This document shows, in pieces, positions 1 through 7,630 of a stretch of 29,444 nt of DNA. A program made the translations under genes and the position numbers. Source of the DNA: Pseudomonas sp. (lineage in GTDB: Bacteria; Pseudomonadota; Gammaproteobacteria; Pseudomonadales; Pseudomonadaceae). How positions within the stretch are numbered: position 1 is the stretch's first letter; each line of letters opens with the position of its first letter. Under the pieces are notes generated by a model, which saw nothing but the letters and a program-made list of their open reading frames with translations, was not told the origin of the DNA and did no database searches. Where the stretch lies: contig DQGF01000513.1 in the NCBI GenBank assembly GCA_003525045.1, forward strand, positions 1 to 29,444, read 5' to 3'.

Positions 1-490
1 GTGTGACGCTCATACCGTCTTTGCTGATGGTGAACACTTCGGCTTCTTTCTTGGCCCGAGCAGCCTTGCTCTTGCCACTGGCCGGGTTGCTGATGGCCTG
101 GTGAGTCTGGTTCAGCACCTTCAGCGCCAGACCGTAAACGATTTCCTGAAAGGCCGGATCGTCCTTGAAACTGGAGAGAATCCGGCTGATCGGGAATTTG
201 CTGCTCAGGTCTTCCAGGGCCGCGATGTCGGCAGCCTCGGCGTCCTTGAGTTGCTTGAGTTCACCCATCAGTTCGTAGGCTGTGTCGTCGTCGAAGCGGT
301 CGTGAGCCTGGCGAATCGCGGCGCGCAGCTCGCGGATCTGGTCGCTTTCGCGGGTGGACTGGAAGGCATCCAGGACCATCTCGCTGATAGTCTTGGCCTG
401 GGGCATGTGCTGTGAAAGATTGATGGAGTTTTCGTATTCCGCTTTGGACGACAAGGTGACTACGGATTCAGCGGTATTGGAATCGGACAT
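1..490 (-). CDS. Unidentified protein, C-terminus cut by the window edge
   Basis: An open frame runs from an ATG at 490 leftward off the window, giving 163 visible residues beginning MSDSNTAESVVTLSSK. The visible part is mostly charged and helical, with acidic stretches (for example RFDDDTAYELMGELKQLKDAE) and a basic patch KSKAARAKKEAE followed by VFTISKDGMSVTL, where it leaves the window. There is no signal peptide or membrane segment. The ribosome site before the ATG is weak (AAGAAGTAG about 9 bases upstream), so a later start such as the Met of HMPQAK is possible. I do not recognise the family. The basic linker followed by a short beta-like segment would suit a nucleoid or DNA-associated protein, but that is only a guess. 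Confidence 0.6.
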   Translation of the reverse strand, partial: MSDSNTAESVVTLSSKAEYENSINLSQHMPQAKTISEMVLDAFQSTRESDQIRELRAAIRQAHDRFDDDTAYELMGELKQLKDAEAADIAALEDLSSKFPISRILSSFKDDPAFQEIVYGLALKVLNQTHQAISNPASGKSKAARAKKEAEVFTISKDGMSVT

Positions 491-613
491 TGAAATTTCA
501 CTACTTCTTTTAACTTGGGTTGGGGCGAGAAAGCACGGGGCCTTTTCAGGCCGCCTAATCTATTGGACCTACGCCGCATTGTCACGGCTGTCGGACAAAA
601 CACCTGACAGCTC

Positions 614-1114
614 CTACACGGGGGCGGTCTTCAGGGAATGGAACGTTTGGTAAAATCTGATCGAACGTCCGCAGAACAAACCGCTGGCGACACCTGACGC
701 ACACGCCTTGAGCAACGTGACCGGCAGTGTCTTCGATTGTTGCGGGTGAATCTCGGCTTCATAGCCAAAGTAGTAGTAGACGGCAAAGAACAGCAGATAG
801 AGCACCAGAGTTTTGATCGTACCCGGCAGGATCAACCCGGTACCCGTGTCATCCAGCGCGACACCATTGCGTGAAAAAATCACCAGTGCGGCGGCGCTGC
901 CCACCATTACGGCGACCAACCAGAAGCCTACCGTTAACGATGGATGGATCGACAGGTTCAGCGAATACAGGGACCAGCCGAGCAAAATCGGCGGAGTGAC
1001 CAAAAACGAGGTTTTACTTTCGCGGGTTGGGAAAAGGGCTTTGATGCCGAGGTAGCAGAGCAGCAGAAAGATCGCATAAACCCACCCCGGGGTGTTTTGC
1101 AAGGTGATTAGCAT
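614..1114 (-). CDS. DUF6622-like integral membrane protein
   Basis: This is a 166-residue protein made almost wholly of hydrophobic segments, about five, starting MLITLQNTPGWVYAIFLLL. The opening pattern (short N-terminus, TPxWVxxIF, then a second helix with LGIKAL and a helix with PxxLLGWSLYSL) resembles the DUF6622 family of small inner-membrane proteins, whose function is unknown. The start at 1114 is preferred over an upstream in-frame Met at 1180 because the extra residues are polar and unlike the family. The Shine-Dalgarno is poor. It stands between the unidentified gene on its left and the 3' end of a sensor kinase gene on its right, all on the same strand but with about 187 bases separating it from the kinase, so it probably has its own promoter. 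Confidence 0.7.
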   Translation of the reverse strand: MLITLQNTPGWVYAIFLLLCYLGIKALFPTRESKTSFLVTPPILLGWSLYSLNLSIHPSLTVGFWLVAVMVGSAAALVIFSRNGVALDDTGTGLILPGTIKTLVLYLLFFAVYYYFGYEAEIHPQQSKTLPVTLLKACASGVASGLFCGRSIRFYQTFHSLKTAPV

Positions 1115-1245
1115 GTTGCCGCGTCCGTGCTGAAGAGCTAGCGGGGAACAATACTCGCTTTTTCGGTGCGAACGGCACAAAAAGTTCGACTTCAGAGGCT
1201 GTTTTTAGTGTTAGTAAATATTTCGGTTTTCAGGGGCATGATACT

Positions 1246-1257
1246 GTCAAAGTTGAC
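1246..1257. promoter_or_regulatory. Short inverted repeat upstream of the DUF6622-like gene
   Basis: A perfect GTCAA-AG-TTGAC palindrome sits between the 3' end of the sensor kinase gene and the membrane protein gene. It could be an operator, but no clear matching promoter boxes are placed around it. The assignment is weak. Confidence 0.2.
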
Positions 1258-1300
1258 TGTTCGACCGCGTGATTACAGGCGATGCAGGCGCCACTATCCC

Positions 1301-2821
1301 TCACGCTTGTCCCGGTGTGTTCAGGTTTATTGAGCGCACCGCCATTGCGGACGCGGTTTGTTCATCCACCGCCAGCGAAAAGCGAAAGCTCGCGCCGCGT
1401 CCGTGAATATCGATCAGCTGGATCTCGCGACCGTGCAATTGCAGGATCCGATGGACGATGCGCAGCCCGAGCCCGCCATCGCGTCGCGCCCCACCAATAT
1501 TGAACGGGCGCAGGAATAGGCCTTCGCGCAGTTCAGGCGCGATACCCGAGCCGGTATCGCTGACGGTGACTTCGACAAAAGGCCCCAGGGGACGCAGGCT
1601 GAGTTCGATTTCTCCACCTTGCGGGGTATGGCGTAGCGCATTGTCGAACAGGTTGGTGAGCACTCGTTCGATCAATCCCAGGTCGGCGCAGGCGGCCGAA
1701 ACGTTGGCGGCGAAGCTGGCTTTCAGTTCGACTTGGCGCGCCTCGGCGGTCAGTTCGAATTTCTGGAAGATGTCCTGCACCAGATCGGTCAGGGAGAAGC
1801 GCTCCAGCACCGGTTGCACGAAACCGTGTTCCAGGCGCACCAGTTCCAGCAGCGACTGCGCCAGGCCACCGACCTTGCGGCTTTGATCCAGGGCGATGCC
1901 CAGGTAGCGGCGACGGTCGGCGGGGGACAAGGTGGCATCCTTGAGCGACAGGGTTTCCAGGTAGCCGTGCAGCGAGGCCAGAGGCGTGCGCAGGTCGTGG
2001 GAAATGTTCGCCACCAGTTCGCGGCGTTCTTGATCCTGGCGGGTCAGCGAGCGCCATTGTTCACTGAGGCGTGATTGCATCTGCCGGAAGGTGGCGTCGA
2101 GTACGGCGATTTCATCGTGACTGGCGGCCTTTTCTATCGGGGCCGAAGCAGGTGGCGGCACCGGTACGCCGTCGATGTCGAACTGGCTGACGGTTTCGGT
2201 CAAACGGCGCAACGGCCGGGTGATCAGCGCAAAGGCCGTGAGGCCGGCAATCAGACACAGCAAGGCTGTCAGCCCAATGGACAACAGGGCGGTATTGAGC
2301 GCTGCGCTGGTGGCGCCGCGTTCAGCGAGGCGGTCGTACTCTTCGCTGAGCAACACGACATACAGATAGCCTGCCGGTTTGCCATTGACCTGCAGTGGCG
2401 CGGCGCTGAACACCTTGCGCCCATCGGCGCTGCGCGGGTCATCACCGAGAATCGGCAGGGCATCGCCCTTGAGCAGACGCTGGATCGGTGCCAGGTCGAC
2501 CTGCTCCCGGCGTATCCGCCCCTCGGGGGCCGCGCTGCCGGCAATCCTGCCTTCGGTGTCCAGCAGATAGACCTCGACGCTGGGGTTGACTTGCATCAGC
2601 TTGCTGAACAGATCGCGCACGGCATCAGGCATCAGGCCATTGGCATCCATCAGCACAGTGTCGTGGGCGATATGCTGTGCCAGATTCCGCGAGAGCCCCT
2701 GTACCACCTCCAGTTCATGCATCTGGCTGGAGCGCACCTGCATCCACGCCGAGGTAGCGCAGCACACCAGCAACAGCACGGCGAAGACCAGGGACAGGCG
2801 TTGCGTCAGGGTCAGACTCAT
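1301..2821 (-). CDS. Membrane sensor histidine kinase (EnvZ/BaeS type)
   Basis: This 506-residue kinase has TM1 at about 9-29, a periplasmic sensor domain to about 175, TM2 at about 176-199, then a HAMP segment beginning TRPLRRL. The H-box is ELVANISHDLRTPLA with His275 as the phosphorylated residue, the N-box NLFDNALRH has Asn394, G1 is DTGSGI (422-427) and G2 is GGLGLRIV (449-456). The set is complete, so it should autophosphorylate and pass phosphate to the regulator gene just upstream. The ATG at 2821 has a good AAGGAG 9 bases upstream, inside the end of the regulator gene; only 5 bases separate the two genes. The pair is divergent from msrB-dipZ-msrA, which suggests it senses oxidative or envelope stress and controls that set; this is inference from position. 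Confidence 0.92.
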   Translation of the reverse strand: MSLTLTQRLSLVFAVLLLVCCATSAWMQVRSSQMHELEVVQGLSRNLAQHIAHDTVLMDANGLMPDAVRDLFSKLMQVNPSVEVYLLDTEGRIAGSAAPEGRIRREQVDLAPIQRLLKGDALPILGDDPRSADGRKVFSAAPLQVNGKPAGYLYVVLLSEEYDRLAERGATSAALNTALLSIGLTALLCLIAGLTAFALITRPLRRLTETVSQFDIDGVPVPPPASAPIEKAASHDEIAVLDATFRQMQSRLSEQWRSLTRQDQERRELVANISHDLRTPLASLHGYLETLSLKDATLSPADRRRYLGIALDQSRKVGGLAQSLLELVRLEHGFVQPVLERFSLTDLVQDIFQKFELTAEARQVELKASFAANVSAACADLGLIERVLTNLFDNALRHTPQGGEIELSLRPLGPFVEVTVSDTGSGIAPELREGLFLRPFNIGGARRDGGLGLRIVHRILQLHGREIQLIDIHGRGASFRFSLAVDEQTASAMAVRSINLNTPGQA

Positions 2822-2826
2822 GAGCG

Positions 2827-3537
2827 CTATTTCTCCTTCGTCGCGAACTTGTAGCCACGACCCCACACCGTGAGGATTCGCGTCGGTTGTGCCGGATCGG
2901 CCTCGATTTTCGCGCGCAGGCGGTTGATGTGCGTGTTGACCGTGTGTTCGTAGCCTTCGTGGCTGTAACCCCACACGGCGTTGAGCAAGTCCATGCGCGA
3001 GAACACTTTGCCGGGCTGGCGGGCGAAGAAATACAACAGGTCGAACTCTCGGGGCGTGAGGTCGAGGCGGCGGCCGTCAAGGGACACCTCGCGGGTGATC
3101 GGGTCGATGGCGAGACCGTCCGTGATCAGGCTGCCGGCGTCCATTTTCAGGTTGCGGGCCATGGCATCGACCCGTCGCAGTAGCGCTTTGACCCGGGCGA
3201 CCAGCTCTAGTATGGAAAAGGGTTTGGCCAGGTAGTCGTCGGCACCGAGTTCGAGCCCGAGAATCCGATGGACTTCGCTGGAGCGCGCGCTGGTGATGAT
3301 GATCGGTGTATAGCGGGCCATGGCGCGGGCGCGACGGCAGATTTCCAGGCCGTCGACACCGGGCAGCATCAAGTCGAGGATCAGTGCATCCCAGCTTCCT
3401 TGCTGCAGCAGGCGCATGCCTTCGTCGCCGTCGGCGCAGTGCACCACCTCGAACTGCTCATCACGTAGATGCAGGCAGATAAGGTCGGCGATATGCAGGT
3501 CGTCCTCGACCACGAGGACGCGTTTGGTCTGTTCCAT
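2827..3537 (-). CDS. OmpR-family response regulator
   Basis: This is a 236-residue regulator with an N-terminal receiver domain (acidic pair EDD at 11-13, phospho-acceptor Asp55 in LILDLMLPG, Thr82, Lys105 in the LAKPF motif) and a C-terminal winged-helix domain with the typical LTPREFDLLYFFARQPGKV and GRGYKF motifs. The ATG at 3537 is chosen because AAGGA lies 9 bases upstream; an in-frame TTG at 3546 would abut that ribosome site. The kinase gene follows after 5 bases, so the two are one transcript. It is transcribed away from msrB, and the 151-base gap between the two starts is the likely site of regulation. Confidence 0.93.
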   Translation of the reverse strand: MEQTKRVLVVEDDLHIADLICLHLRDEQFEVVHCADGDEGMRLLQQGSWDALILDLMLPGVDGLEICRRARAMARYTPIIITSARSSEVHRILGLELGADDYLAKPFSILELVARVKALLRRVDAMARNLKMDAGSLITDGLAIDPITREVSLDGRRLDLTPREFDLLYFFARQPGKVFSRMDLLNAVWGYSHEGYEHTVNTHINRLRAKIEADPAQPTRILTVWGRGYKFATKEK

Positions 3538-3589
3538 CAAGCTCAATCCTTCGGCGCAATGAGCGCATTGTGCGGGTTTTCCTCGGCTG

Positions 3590-3613
3590 GAGTTATCACG
3601 AATTGTTTAACTC
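3590..3613. promoter_or_regulatory. Inverted repeat in the regulator-msrB divergent gap
   Basis: GAGTTA and TAACTC form an inverted repeat separated by 12 bases in the gap between the response regulator and msrB. It could be an operator for the adjacent regulator, though OmpR-type proteins often bind direct repeats. No promoter boxes are confidently placed. Confidence 0.25.
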
Positions 3614-3688
3614 TCCGTGAGGGTTTGGCGATCAATCCAAGCCTACGCTGTGTTCCATGTCAGGCACCTGGATTTATCGGAGAAGACC

Positions 3689-4207
3689 ATGTTTTCACGG
3701 CGGAAATTTCTTGGAGCGTGCGGCGGGCTGGGGGCTGCAGCTCTGGTGGTCGGTGTATTGCCAAAATTTGCCGCAAGTTCTGCTTTGGTCAGTAATGCCA
3801 ACGCGGCGGAGGTTTTCGAGGTGACCCACAGCGACAGCGAATGGCGCGCCATGCTCAGTGCCGAACAGTACGAAATCCTGCGCGAAGAAGGCACCGAACG
3901 GGCCTATAGCAGTCCGCTGAACAATGAACACCGTGAAGGCATTTTCGCCTGCACCGGCTGCGATCTGGCGCTGTTCTCCTCCACGACCAAGTTCGACAGC
4001 CGCACCGGCTGGCCGAGCTTCTGGGCGCCGCTGGACAAGGCCGTGGCCACTCGTCAGGACCGGTCCTTCGGCGTTGTGCGCGAAGAGGTTCACTGCCGGC
4101 GATGTGGCGGTCATCTGGGTCATGTCTTCGATGACGGGCCCAAGCCCACCGGTCTGCGTTACTGCATGAACGGTCTGGCGCTGACCTTCAAGCCACAAGC
4201 GGTTTGA
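3689..4207 (+). CDS. msrB: Peptide-methionine (R)-S-oxide reductase, Tat-exported
   Basis: This is a 172-residue MsrB that repairs the R epimer of methionine sulfoxide in proteins. The start at 3689 has GGAG upstream and gives a twin-arginine signal SRRKFLG with a hydrophobic stretch and a likely cut after ANAA (about residue 40), so it should act in the periplasm. Zinc-site pairs C88/C91 (CTGC) and C136/C139 (CRRC) are intact, and the catalytic Cys159 lies in GLRYCMNG. The segment that in E. coli MsrB reads FDSGCGWPSF is FDSRTGWPSF here, so the resolving cysteine is replaced by Thr: a one-cysteine enzyme that needs an outside thiol donor. It is first in a row with dipZ and msrA, and the DipZ thioredoxin domain is the probable donor. 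Confidence 0.92.
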   Translation: MFSRRKFLGACGGLGAAALVVGVLPKFAASSALVSNANAAEVFEVTHSDSEWRAMLSAEQYEILREEGTERAYSSPLNNEHREGIFACTGCDLALFSSTTKFDSRTGWPSFWAPLDKAVATRQDRSFGVVREEVHCRRCGGHLGHVFDDGPKPTGLRYCMNGLALTFKPQAV

Positions 4208-4240
4208 TTCTTTTTCGCTCTTTTGATGCAGGTAGACGTC

Positions 4241-6010
4241 ATGTGGCTTCTGGTCCTCGCTTATCTCGGTGGTGTGCTGACGATCGTCAGCCCGTGCATT
4301 CTGCCGGTACTGCCGTTCGTCTTCGCTCGCACCGGACAGCCGTTCATGAAGAGCAGCGCGCCGTTGCTGCTGGGAATGGCGCTGACCTTCGCGCTGGTCG
4401 CCTCATTGGCGGCGGTGGGTGGCGGTTGGGTGGTGCAACTCAATCAGTACGGTCGCTGGCTCGCGTTGCTGTTCGTTGCACTGTTCGGGCTGACCTTGAT
4501 GCTGCCGCGATTGGCCGAACGTTTGACGCGTCCACTGGTGGCGGCCGGCAGTCGGTTATCTGAAGCCGCGGGTGCCGATTCCCGACCGCGTCCCGGCGCA
4601 TCGTTCCTGATCGGCGTCGCCACGGGCCTGCTCTGGGCACCTTGCGCCGGGCCGATTCTGGGCCTGGTGCTGACCGGTGCAGCGCTGCAAGGGGCAAGCA
4701 TCGCCACCACCTTGTTGCTGCTGGCCTATGCCGCAGGTGCCGCCACCTCCCTTGCCGTGGCACTGCTGCTCGGCGGTAAAGTCTTTGCTGCGATGAAGCG
4801 CTCCATCGGTGCTGGTGAATGGGTTCGCCGAGGCCTGGGTGCTGCGATGCTGGCTGGTGTGGCGGCGATTGCCCTGGGGCTGGATACCGGAATTCTGGCG
4901 CGGGTTTCGACGGCGTCCACCGGTGGTATCGAGCAGGCGCTGGTGGGACGATTGGCCGGCAAGTCACCAAGCGCTGGCGGGGCGATGATGGCGCGAGACC
5001 CCGGCAATGCGATGAAGGCGGCTGACAAGGCGCCGGGCTCGTTGCCGATCGAGGGCAACCTGCCACCGCTGGACGGCGCGGTGCAATGGCTCAACTCGCC
5101 ACCGCTTACGGCGCAGGCGTTGAAAGGCAAAGTCGTGCTGGTGGATTTCTGGACCTACTCCTGCATCAACTGCCTGCGCACCCTGCCGTATGTGAAGGCC
5201 TGGGCCGAGAAGTACCGCGATCAGGGCCTGGTGGTGATCGGCGTCCATGCACCGGAGTTTGCCTTCGAACGGGATGTAGGCAATGTCACCAAGGCCATGA
5301 AGGACCTGGGCATCAACTACCCGGTGGCCATTGATAACGACTACCGGATCTGGCGCGCTTTCAACAACGAATACTGGCCGGCTCACTACTTTGCCGACGC
5401 TCAGGGGCGCATTCGTTATCACCATTTTGGTGAAGGCGAGTACGCCGAATCCGAGCGGGTGATCCAGCAACTGCTGCGCGAAGCCGGTGCCACCAAGGTG
5501 GCTGATGGTCTGATCAATGCGAATGCCGAGGGTGTTCAACTCGCCCCGGACATGGGCGAAGTGCAATCGCCGGAAACCTATGTCGGCTACCAGCGTTCGG
5601 AGCATTTCGTCCCGGAATCCAGCCTGATGCCGGACAAGGTGGCGACGTACAGCCCGCCGTCGCAATTGGCACTCAATGACTGGAGCCTGGGCGGCCAATG
5701 GAGTGTCGGTTCGGAGCGAGCCACTTCAAGCGCGCCGGCCAGTCGCATCGTCTACCGTTTCCACGCCCGCGACCTGCATCTGGTACTGGGGCCTGGCGCC
5801 GATGGCAAACCGGTGCGTTTCAAGGTCTTGATCGACGGCAAAGCCCCGGGCGATGCCCATGGCACGGACGTGGCGCCCGATGGCAGCGGCAGCGTGACCG
5901 AGCAACGTCTGTACCAGCTGGTGCGCCAGACCGGCAGCGTCACGGACCGGACCTTCAGCATCGAGTTTCTCGATCCGGGAGTCTCGGCCTATGCCTTTAC
6001 TTTCGGTTGA
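4241..6010 (+). CDS. dipZ: DipZ-like membrane thiol-disulfide protein (CcdA plus thioredoxin plus C-terminal sandwich)
   Basis: This is a 589-residue three-part protein. Residues about 1-225 form a CcdA/DsbD-type membrane domain with several helices and the two expected cysteines, C19 in VSPCILP and C135 in WAPCAGP. After a flexible linker, residues about 270-415 form a TlpA-like thioredoxin domain with active site C308-I-N-C311 in WTYSCINC. Residues about 440-589 are a beta-rich domain typical of DipZ proteins. The membrane part should pass electrons from cytoplasmic thioredoxin to the periplasmic CxxC pair. The ATG at 4241 has AGGT 8 bases upstream; ATG 4226 is an in-frame alternative. It lies between two exported methionine sulfoxide reductases lacking resolving cysteines, so it is likely their reductant (inference). 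Confidence 0.88.
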   Translation: MWLLVLAYLGGVLTIVSPCILPVLPFVFARTGQPFMKSSAPLLLGMALTFALVASLAAVGGGWVVQLNQYGRWLALLFVALFGLTLMLPRLAERLTRPLVAAGSRLSEAAGADSRPRPGASFLIGVATGLLWAPCAGPILGLVLTGAALQGASIATTLLLLAYAAGAATSLAVALLLGGKVFAAMKRSIGAGEWVRRGLGAAMLAGVAAIALGLDTGILARVSTASTGGIEQALVGRLAGKSPSAGGAMMARDPGNAMKAADKAPGSLPIEGNLPPLDGAVQWLNSPPLTAQALKGKVVLVDFWTYSCINCLRTLPYVKAWAEKYRDQGLVVIGVHAPEFAFERDVGNVTKAMKDLGINYPVAIDNDYRIWRAFNNEYWPAHYFADAQGRIRYHHFGEGEYAESERVIQQLLREAGATKVADGLINANAEGVQLAPDMGEVQSPETYVGYQRSEHFVPESSLMPDKVATYSPPSQLALNDWSLGGQWSVGSERATSSAPASRIVYRFHARDLHLVLGPGADGKPVRFKVLIDGKAPGDAHGTDVAPDGSGSVTEQRLYQLVRQTGSVTDRTFSIEFLDPGVSAYAFTFG

Positions 6011-6041
6011 TCGCTCTTCCATTTCCCCAGGAGTCAGCCTC

Positions 6042-6749
6042 ATGAAAACTCTGTTCACCTGGCGCCGCGCCCTGTTGGGGCTGGTCGCCGCTGGTGTCAT
6101 CGGTCAATGCGCGGCGTTTTCTTTCGGTGCCGTTGAGGACGCAGTCATTATTCCTCCGCCGGCCCTCGACGAAACCACCCAGGCCCGTAGCGAAACCGCG
6201 GTCTTTGCCGGCGGTTGCTTTTGGGGCGTCCAAGGCGTGTTCCAGCATGTCAAAGGCGTGAAGAAAGCCGTCTCCGGTTACGCTGGCGGTACAGCCAACA
6301 CCGCTCGATACGAACAGGTCAGCGAGGGTGATACCGGCCACGCAGAGTCCGTCGAAGTGACCTTCGATCCGACTCAGGTGAGCTATGGCAGCTTGCTGCA
6401 AATCTACTTCTCGGTGGCCCATAACCCGACCGAACTCAATCGTCAGGGTCCTGACACCGGCACTCAGTACCGCTCGGCGATTTTCCCGCAAAGCAGCGAA
6501 CAGCAGCGCGTGGCTCAGGCCTACATCGCCCAGCTCGACGCCGCCCATTTGTTCAACAAGCCCATTGTGACCAAGCTGGAAAGCTACAACGGTTTCTACC
6601 CGGCGGAGGAGGAGCATCAGGACTTTCTGACTGAACACCCGACCTATCCCTACATCGTGATCAACGACCTGCCGAAGGTGGCGCAGTTGAAGCAGCTGTA
6701 TCCGGATCGGTATCAGGAAAAACCTGTACTGGTGAAGGCGGGGATGTGA
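6042..6749 (+). CDS. msrA: Peptide-methionine (S)-S-oxide reductase, exported
   Basis: This is a 235-residue MsrA with the catalytic motif GGCFWG (Cys59) followed by the usual family blocks (SGYAGG, GHAESVEVTFDP, NPTELNRQGPDTGTQYRSAI). The ATG at 6042 follows AGGAG and gives a basic N-terminus and hydrophobic signal (residues about 10-28), so export to the periplasm is likely. The C-terminal segment that carries GYCH in two-cysteine MsrAs reads HPTYPYIVIND here. The only other cysteine, Cys23, lies in the signal, so the mature enzyme has a single cysteine. It follows dipZ by 31 bases and completes an MsrB-DipZ-MsrA set comparable in content to the fused Neisseria PilB/MsrAB protein plus its membrane partner. 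Confidence 0.92.
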   Translation: MKTLFTWRRALLGLVAAGVIGQCAAFSFGAVEDAVIIPPPALDETTQARSETAVFAGGCFWGVQGVFQHVKGVKKAVSGYAGGTANTARYEQVSEGDTGHAESVEVTFDPTQVSYGSLLQIYFSVAHNPTELNRQGPDTGTQYRSAIFPQSSEQQRVAQAYIAQLDAAHLFNKPIVTKLESYNGFYPAEEEHQDFLTEHPTYPYIVINDLPKVAQLKQLYPDRYQEKPVLVKAGM

Positions 6750-6786
6750 GCAGATAGGTAGGGCATGGCACTTAGTTCAACACCTG

Positions 6787-7140
6787 TTGAGCCGGCTAGC
6801 GCTGACCCCACTTCTGCATGGCGAAGTCGACGAATACGTCCTGGCGATCCCTGGTCAGGGCTTGATGATCGGCATCGAACTTAAACTGCCGATTCGCGAC
6901 CAAACATTGATCGCCGCCCGGGATAACGGTTTGTTGATCAACGTGACACGGGGCAAGATCATCCGCGTGCTGCCGCCGCTAACGATCGATGAGCGAGAGG
7001 TGGAGATGATTGTCAGCGGGAAGTCGGGCGGTGAAAGCGGCCTGAAATCTATCTCAGTAGTGATATCTACACATCACGATGCATATTTCACCGTCCTCGA
7101 CTGCGTAGACCAAGCGATGCTCGGCAGTGTTCCGGCGTGA
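6787..7140 (+). pseudogene. C-terminal remnant of an acetylornithine/succinylornithine aminotransferase
   Basis: Residues matching the end of class III aminotransferases of the ArgD/AruC type are visible from about 6835 to 7017: GQGLMIGIELKLPIRDQ, LIAARDNGLLINVTRGK, IIRVLPPLTIDEREVEMIV. The pyridoxal-phosphate lysine region and everything N-terminal to it are missing, and upstream sequence is unrelated. The frame then runs on into sequence antisense to the neighbouring toxin gene. The only start is a TTG with no ribosome site. This is a gene fragment left by rearrangement or deletion, not a working gene. Confidence 0.7.
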
Positions 7141-7308
7141 CCAGAAGCCGCTCAAGTTGTGTTTGAGTGGTTCAGGTTTTCCAAGCCCGTCGAATGGCTC
7201 GCGCTGGATAGATTTGATCAGCAGGTTGATTCGCTTGAGTCCTGCCTTATCGTTTTGTTGGAACCACAGGTAGTCATCCCAACCTTCCGGGGTGAACTCA
7301 ATATTCAT
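7054..7308 (-). CDS. yoeB: YoeB-family mRNA interferase toxin
   Basis: This 84-residue protein is the same length as E. coli YoeB and collinear with it: WDDYL near the start, GKPEPLKHNLSGFWSRR in the middle, EHRLVYAV, and the CRYHY ending. The catalytic residues known from YoeB are all present: Glu46, Arg65, His83 and Tyr84. The family binds the ribosome A site and cuts mRNA. Its start overlaps by 4 bases (ATGA) the end of a YefM-type antitoxin frame upstream, as in intact yefM-yoeB pairs, but that antitoxin is truncated. The toxin therefore seems intact while its partner has lost its N-terminal domain. Confidence 0.9.
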   Translation of the reverse strand: MNIEFTPEGWDDYLWFQQNDKAGLKRINLLIKSIQREPFDGLGKPEPLKHNLSGFWSRRNTAEHRLVYAVEDGEICIVMCRYHY

Positions 7309-7418
7309 TCTTCGATGAGTTGCCTGGTTTTGGTTTTCCCTGCCCGCAGGTTGCCAATCGATTTGATCAGGCGCTCAGCATCGGTTGGGGAGCGCAGCAG
7401 ATAGGCCGTCTCTTCGAC
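7305..7418 (-). pseudogene. Truncated YefM-type antitoxin (C-terminal part only)
   Basis: Reading leftward from about 7418 the frame gives EETAYLLRSP, then TDAERLIKSIGNLRAGK and ends QLIEE with a stop at 7305-7307 overlapping the toxin ATG. This is the typical C-terminal toxin-binding end of YefM antitoxins. The N-terminal Phd/YefM fold (about 50 residues that dimerise and bind the operator) is absent. The open frame continues upstream to a TTG at 7481 but the extra 20 residues are unlike the family, and a stop lies before it. A short peptide might still be made, but no good ribosome site was seen. Confidence 0.7.
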
Positions 7419-7630
7419 TCGAGACGTTTCCGTGACTGATGTAGTCCTGATCCGATTATTGCGCCATCCTCTCGCATCCAAGTTTTTCTATCCCGCCTGC
7501 GTCTGGCCTTGGCTCATCCGGAGCAGTTGACGGCCCTTGGCTTGGCAAAACGGCAACGGTTTTCTGGAAGGGTGGTTTGGCGCTCGCATGGTTCAGGCCC
7601 ACGGCGAGAAGGGCGAGCGATATAGTGCTC

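Noticed and set aside
2075..2854. A 259-codon plus-strand frame across the sensor kinase
   Set aside because: It is antisense to a complete histidine kinase with H, N, G1 and G2 boxes.
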